Source of the DNA: RPQK01 sp041946865
GTDB taxonomy: Bacteria > Acidobacteriota > UBA6911 > RPQK01
DNA: 9,545 nucleotides
Direction: 5' to 3'
NCBI GenBank assembly: GCA_041946865.1
Contig: JBHGBF010000215.1
Coordinates: 1 to 9,545, forward strand
Every line of letters starts with the position of its first letter. Within the stretch, counting starts at the first letter, position 1. This document shows, piece by piece, positions 6,421 to 9,545 of this stretch. The translations under genes and the position numbers were made by a program. Below the pieces are notes generated by a model. The model was given only the letters and a program-made list of their open reading frames with translations, made no database searches and was not told the origin of the DNA.

Positions 6421-6495
6421 CTGTCGGCGGGCTGAGTCTCGGGCAGCTTTTTGGCGTGCGGCGACAGAGGAGATATGCATAAAGTGCAGCCTCTG
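6421..6495 (+). other. Mutually exclusive inverted repeats in the probable leader
   Basis: CTGTCG (6421-6426) is complementary to CGACAG (6462-6467), and CAGAGG (6465-6470) is complementary to CCTCTG (6490-6495). The two right/left arms share CAG at 6465-6467, so both stems cannot form at once. A third GC-rich stem, CCCGT (6515-6519) with ACGGG (6527-6531), lies downstream with a seven-base loop. Such competing stems are typical of regulated leaders, but each is only five or six pairs and could arise by chance. Confidence 0.2.
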
Positions 6496-6546
6496 CCGCA
6501 GCACTCCCCAAAAACCCGTCCTAAGCACGGGCGGGTCGGCATTTGA
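6475..6546 (+). CDS. Possible 23-residue leader peptide upstream of the ankyrin gene
   Basis: An ATG at 6475, with GAGGAG directly before it at 6467-6472, opens a 24-codon frame that stops at 6546, five bases before the ankyrin ribosome site. The peptide begins MHKVQPLPQ and is rich in His, Lys, Arg and Pro. It has no family resemblance I recognise. The spacing of the ribosome site is short. It may be a chance reading frame; its place within the putative leader and its end next to the next gene's ribosome site are the only arguments for it. Confidence 0.2.
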   Translation: MHKVQPLPQHSPKTRPKHGRVGI

Positions 6547-6551
6547 GGGTT

Positions 6552-6558
6552 GGGAGGA
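6552..6558 (+). promoter_or_regulatory. Ribosome binding site that fixes the ankyrin start
   Basis: GGGAGGA is six bases before the ATG at 6565. It is a near-ideal site and rules against the upstream TTG at 6550. Confidence 0.75.
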
Positions 6559-6564
6559 ACAGCT

Positions 6565-7305
6565 ATGCGGATTTTTCTGGTTGTGGCGCTCTTCTTGTTT
6601 GGACAACTCAAAGCCCAGCCACCCAATCGTGCCGCTGAACTCACACAAGCAGCGGGAGCGGGTGACATCGCGAAACTGGAATCGCTGTTGGCTCAAGGAA
6701 TCGGAGTGGACGCCAAGCCGAGCCCTGCCCGCCCGACGGCCCTAATGGTTGCTTCTCAGAAAGGCAGGGCCGAGGCGGTCCGCTTTCTGCTCTCGAAGGG
6801 AGCAAACGTCAATGCCAAGGGCAACGGCGGCCGTACGGCGCTGATGGAAGCCTCCGACAGCGGACAAGCTCCAATCGTCCTCATTTTGGTCGAGCATGGC
6901 GCCGATCTCAAAGTGAAGACCAACTTCGGCAGTACGGCCCTGATGGGTGCCGCTCTGAATGGCCGCACGGACATTGCGCGGCTCCTGATCGACCGCGGTG
7001 CCGGCGTTAACGACAAAAGCAACTTGGGCCGGACCGCCCTCATGGCTGCAGCCACCCGCGGCCACACCGAAACGGTCAGTCTGCTCCTGGCTTCAGGCGC
7101 AGACCCAAACGCTCAAGACCAATCCGGGCGTTATGCGCTCGTCGACGCCGCGATTCCCGCTTACGTTGATACCGTCAAGGCCTTGCTCAAGGCTGGTGCC
7201 GACCCGAATCTCAAGACCGGCATGGGCCGCACGGTGCTGAACTACGCGGAAGTCGAAGGGAAACAAGAGGTCGTGGCCGCGCTTAGAGAAGCAGGCGCGA
7301 AATAG
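6565..7305 (+). CDS. Secreted ankyrin-repeat protein
   Basis: This 246-residue protein begins with a hydrophobic signal peptide (about residues 1-17) ending LKA before QPP, a plausible signal peptidase I site. The mature protein is therefore expected outside the cytoplasm. The rest is ankyrin repeats of 33 residues. A first degenerate unit spans 22-57, then units begin TALM at 58, 91, 124 and 157, YALV at 190 and TVLN at 223, the last cut short. Repeat ends show the usual GADPN or GANVN turn. Ankyrin repeats bind proteins; no catalytic domain or membrane anchor is present, and the partner is unknown. The ATG at 6565 has GGGAGGA six bases upstream; a TTG at 6550 lies before that site and is unlikely. 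It leads the plus-strand genes, 39 bases before the dehydrogenase. Its role beside metabolic enzymes is unclear. It may be an unrelated gene sharing a transcript. Confidence 0.85.
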   Translation: MRIFLVVALFLFGQLKAQPPNRAAELTQAAGAGDIAKLESLLAQGIGVDAKPSPARPTALMVASQKGRAEAVRFLLSKGANVNAKGNGGRTALMEASDSGQAPIVLILVEHGADLKVKTNFGSTALMGAALNGRTDIARLLIDRGAGVNDKSNLGRTALMAAATRGHTETVSLLLASGADPNAQDQSGRYALVDAAIPAYVDTVKALLKAGADPNLKTGMGRTVLNYAEVEGKQEVVAALREAGAK

Positions 7306-7344
7306 TTTCGGTTTTCGCATCTTTGCCGGGAAGGAGAGACCGCT

Positions 7345-8388
7345 GTGAACAATCTCAGAATAGGTATTGTTGGAATGGGTTGGGTCGCGGGCGCGCATAT
7401 TGCGACGTTCAAATCAGTCGAGGGGGCTGTGATCACGGGAGTCTGCGATTCTCGCGAGCTGAAATCCGACGAACTGCAAAAAGCGCATGGAATTCCGCTT
7501 CGGGTGTATCCCTCTTTCGGTGACATGCTGTCGGCCCCCGACATCGATATCATCGATATCTGCACACCGCATCCCTGTCACGCGCCCCAAGCGATCGCTG
7601 CAGCCCGCGCGGGGAAACACGTCCTCATCGAGAAGCCGATGTGCCTTAGTCTCGAGGATGCAAAGGCGATGAAGCAGGCCATCAAAGCAGCCAAAGTCAA
7701 TTCCTGTATCTGCTTCGAATGCCGGTTCAGCAAGCATTTCAGCCTGATCAGGTCTTGTATCGACGAGGGCCTGCTGGGCGATTTACATTACGCCGAGGTG
7801 GACTACTACCACGGCATCGGCCCCTGGTATGGACAGTACACGTGGAATGTCAAGAAGGAAATGGGCGGCAGCAGTCTTCTCACCGCAGGGTGCCATGCGC
7901 TTGACGGCCTCCTTTTCTTCATGGACAGCCAGGTAGAAGAGGTGAGCGCGTACAGCACGCGCTCAAAAAGCGAGCCCTTCGCCCCCTACGAGTACGACAC
8001 CACCTCCATCACAATCTTGAAATTCAAGGATGGTCGGATCGGGAAAGTCGCTTCGGTTATCGACTGCCTGCAGCCTTACTACTTTCATATTCATCTAGTC
8101 GGAAGCAAGGGCAGCCTGCTTGACAACAGGATCTACAGCGCGAAGCTGCAAGGAATGGACAAAAGCAAGTGGAGCACTCTCGAAACGGCTCTGATCGACT
8201 CCGGCGACGTCAAGGACCATCCCTATCAGCCCCAGTTCCAGGCCTTTATCGATTCGATCCGGAAGGGTGAGAGCATGCCGCGCACCGGCCTCGACAACGC
8301 CCTCGAAACCCACCGGGTGATTTTTGCGGCAGAACGATCGATGGAGACCGGGCGGCCGGTGAAGATGTCGGAATTGAATCTGTCATAG
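7345..8388 (+). CDS. Gfo/Idh/MocA family NAD(P)-dependent oxidoreductase
   Basis: The 347-residue product has the two-domain layout of this family, which oxidises or reduces hydroxyl groups of sugars, cyclitols and related compounds. The N-terminal Rossmann site is GIVGMGWVAGAH (7-18). The catalytic-lysine motif EKP is at 96-98, with K97 the expected active-site lysine. In the C-terminal domain GGSSLLTAGCHALD (174-187) supplies the conserved H184 and D187; the Asp often found before AG is Thr180. Length is ordinary for the family and there is no export signal, so it is cytoplasmic. The start is a GTG at 7345 with AGGAGA seven bases upstream. The stop codon TAG runs into the GAGG site of the next gene, so the two are probably translated together. 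Substrate cannot be read from the sequence. Partnership with a DegT-type aminotransferase, as in aminocyclitol and kanosamine pathways, is possible because one lies in the divergent operon. Confidence 0.9.
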   Translation: MNNLRIGIVGMGWVAGAHIATFKSVEGAVITGVCDSRELKSDELQKAHGIPLRVYPSFGDMLSAPDIDIIDICTPHPCHAPQAIAAARAGKHVLIEKPMCLSLEDAKAMKQAIKAAKVNSCICFECRFSKHFSLIRSCIDEGLLGDLHYAEVDYYHGIGPWYGQYTWNVKKEMGGSSLLTAGCHALDGLLFFMDSQVEEVSAYSTRSKSEPFAPYEYDTTSITILKFKDGRIGKVASVIDCLQPYYFHIHLVGSKGSLLDNRIYSAKLQGMDKSKWSTLETALIDSGDVKDHPYQPQFQAFIDSIRKGESMPRTGLDNALETHRVIFAAERSMETGRPVKMSELNLS

Positions 8389-8391
8389 AGG
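8388..8391 (+). promoter_or_regulatory. Ribosome binding site overlapping the dehydrogenase stop codon
   Basis: GAGG shares its first base with the TAG stop of the upstream gene and lies seven bases before the ATG at 8399. The arrangement suggests translational coupling of the two genes. Confidence 0.6.
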
Positions 8392-8398
8392 CTGGCTG

Positions 8399-9545
8399 AT
8401 GCTCACACCCAGACACAGAGTTATTAAGGCAATCAACCATCAGGAACCCGATCGCGTTCCATTGGACCTTGGGGCGAGTGCGGTGACCGGTATGCATGTA
8501 AGCTCGGTCTATCGACTGCGGCAGGCGCTCAAACTCGATCCGCCCAGCTTCCCGGTTAAAGTCGTCGAGCCCTACCAGATGCTTGGCGAGATCTCATCGG
8601 ATCTCATGGATGCATTGGGTGTTGACGTCGTTTCTCTGGGACCGCCCCAAACACTGTTCGGGTTTGTGAATGAAGGATGGAAAGAGTGGAGACTGTTTGA
8701 TGGGACCCCGGTCCTGGTTCCAGACGGGTTTAACACCGATCCGGACTCGAACGGCGATATTCTCATGTACCCGGAAGGAGACCGGACGGTTCCTCCCAGC
8801 GGGCGAATGCCGCAAGGAGGCTTCTATTTTGATTCGATAAGTCGCCAGGCGCCCGTAGATGAGGAGCATTTAAATCCTGAAGACAATCTCGAAGAGTTCG
8901 GGCCCGTCTCCGAAAATACTCTGCGACATTATCGAACTCAGATAGAAGCGCTTGAGGATGGAACGGACCGGGCCATTCTTGCGAACTTCGGCGGTATCGG
9001 GTTTGGCGACATCGCCCTGGTTCCGGCGCCCTGGCTCAAACACCCGCGGGGGATCCGCGACGTCGAAGAGTGGTACATCAGCACGGCGGTCCGCCGGGAC
9101 TACGTTTACCAGATCTTCGAGCGGCAGTGCGAAATCGGCCTGCAGAACCTCGAAAAAATTTATGAGGTAGTGGGAAACCGGGTTGACGTTGTCTTCGCGA
9201 CGGGCACTGATTTCGGGGCTCAAAACGGTCCATTCATCTCGACCAACGCTTACCGGGAGCTCTATAAGCCGTTCCATACTGAGGTGAACAAATGGATTCA
9301 CCGGCATACGACCTGGAAGACCTTTATCCATACGTGCGGATCGGTGACCGCCCTAATCCCTGAATTCATTGAGGCTCGGTTCGACATATTGAACCCGGTT
9401 CAATGCTCTGCGGCACATATGGACCCCGGGACGCTGAAGGAGCGTTTCGGGAAGCAAATGACGTTTTGGGGCGGTGGGGTGGACACGCAAGGCACACTGC
9501 CGTTCGGCACGGCCGAAACCGTGCGCAATGAAGTGCGGGAACGGA
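8399..9545 (+). CDS. Uroporphyrinogen decarboxylase / MtaA-like methyltransferase family protein, C-terminus cut by window edge
   Basis: An open frame of 382 codons runs from the ATG at 8399 off the right edge without a stop. The start LTPRHRVIKAINHQEPDRVP (2-21) is the typical opening of the non-HemE branch of the uroporphyrinogen decarboxylase superfamily, which includes the methylcobamide:coenzyme M methyltransferases MtaA and MtbA. Other family segments are GTDFGAQNGPFIS (269-281), HTCGS (311-315), NPVQCSA (333-339) and GGGVDTQGTLPFGT (358-371). I saw no equivalent of the HemE arginine-rich FRQAGRY motif, so haem synthesis is unlikely. H311 and C313 fit the H-x-C zinc ligands of MtaA-type enzymes. 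The second cysteine would fall just beyond the window, and C336 is too close to be sure of. Many members of this branch sit in catabolic loci beside Gfo/Idh dehydrogenases and have no known reaction. The start has GAGG with a seven-base spacer. Confidence 0.85.
   Translation, partial: MLTPRHRVIKAINHQEPDRVPLDLGASAVTGMHVSSVYRLRQALKLDPPSFPVKVVEPYQMLGEISSDLMDALGVDVVSLGPPQTLFGFVNEGWKEWRLFDGTPVLVPDGFNTDPDSNGDILMYPEGDRTVPPSGRMPQGGFYFDSISRQAPVDEEHLNPEDNLEEFGPVSENTLRHYRTQIEALEDGTDRAILANFGGIGFGDIALVPAPWLKHPRGIRDVEEWYISTAVRRDYVYQIFERQCEIGLQNLEKIYEVVGNRVDVVFATGTDFGAQNGPFISTNAYRELYKPFHTEVNKWIHRHTTWKTFIHTCGSVTALIPEFIEARFDILNPVQCSAAHMDPGTLKERFGKQMTFWGGGVDTQGTLPFGTAETVRNEVRER

Larger units (their letters stand above)
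6200..6564. other. Divergent intergenic control region between the two operons
   Basis: 365 bases separate the SHMT-like gene (minus) from the ankyrin gene (plus). It contains a plus-strand promoter candidate, a weak minus-strand promoter candidate, a cluster of short palindromes at about 6328-6371, a possible 23-residue leader reading frame and competing inverted repeats in the probable 5' leader. These are listed separately. No RNA gene and no convincing protein gene longer than the leader was found in it; a longer plus-strand open frame at 6341-6745 runs into the ankyrin gene out of frame and has no family character. Confidence 0.6.

Noticed and set aside
6431..6452. GCTG...CAGC stem followed by five T as an intrinsic terminator
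   Set aside because: Only four pairs, and it lies just downstream of the promoter candidate where a terminator for either operon is not expected.
6341..6745. 134-codon plus-strand frame running from the divergent gap into the ankyrin gene
   Set aside because: It overlaps the ankyrin gene out of frame across its signal peptide, has no good ribosome site at its start and has no family character.
1..9545. CRISPR array, tRNA or rRNA gene, insertion sequence or integration site
   Set aside because: No spaced direct repeats, clover-leaf sequence, transposase-like product or flanking target duplication was seen; the only tandem pattern is the ankyrin coding repeat.

Overview
The window is a bacterial chromosomal segment with moderately high GC. 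Both strands carry tightly packed genes with good Shine-Dalgarno sequences, around one divergent control region at about 6200-6564. No RNA gene, insertion sequence, CRISPR array or phage gene was seen. The mix of a secreted ankyrin-repeat protein, a Gfo/Idh oxidoreductase and a uroporphyrinogen-decarboxylase-like methyltransferase is one I associate with soil Acidobacteriota and related groups such as Planctomycetota or Verrucomicrobiota. That is a guess from style, not a phylogenetic result.

The left two thirds (109-6199) are a five-gene minus-strand operon read right to left. It encodes a divergent serine-hydroxymethyltransferase (SHMT)-like enzyme, a non-pyrrolysine MttB-family methyltransferase, a DegT/DnrJ/EryC1/StrS aminotransferase, an ornithine-cyclodeaminase/mu-crystallin-family reductase, and a threonine-dehydratase-like PLP enzyme. 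Gaps are 49, 16 and 37 bases, and the last two genes overlap by 14 bases, so co-transcription is very likely. Four of the five products belong to amino-acid-processing families, three of them PLP enzymes. The operon ends in a bulged GC-rich hairpin over the last stop codon.

The right third runs on the plus strand. It holds a short secreted ankyrin-repeat protein, a Gfo/Idh/MocA dehydrogenase and a uroporphyrinogen-decarboxylase/MtaA-like protein that runs off the window. The last two are probably translationally coupled. A TTGACA promoter candidate and a cluster of short palindromes lie in the divergent gap.

The main point of interest is the minus-strand operon. The SHMT-like protein keeps the PLP machinery, including the Schiff-base lysine K238. 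It has lost two conserved substrate-side tyrosines (Thr64 and His74 in their place) and part of the usual SEN and FPGGQGG motifs, so it is unlikely to be the housekeeping GlyA. The OCD-family protein lacks the aspartate of true ornithine cyclodeaminase and resembles mu-crystallin-type imine reductases there. Aldolase-type C-C bond formation, beta-elimination of a hydroxy amino acid, imine reduction and transamination are the four reaction types of the beta-hydroxyaspartate cycle. Here two of them would come from different protein families. This is an inference. An alternative is that the first enzyme is an alpha-methylserine hydroxymethyltransferase. The MttB-like and MtaA-like proteins at the two ends suggest corrinoid-linked methyl transfer, but no corrinoid protein is in the window.
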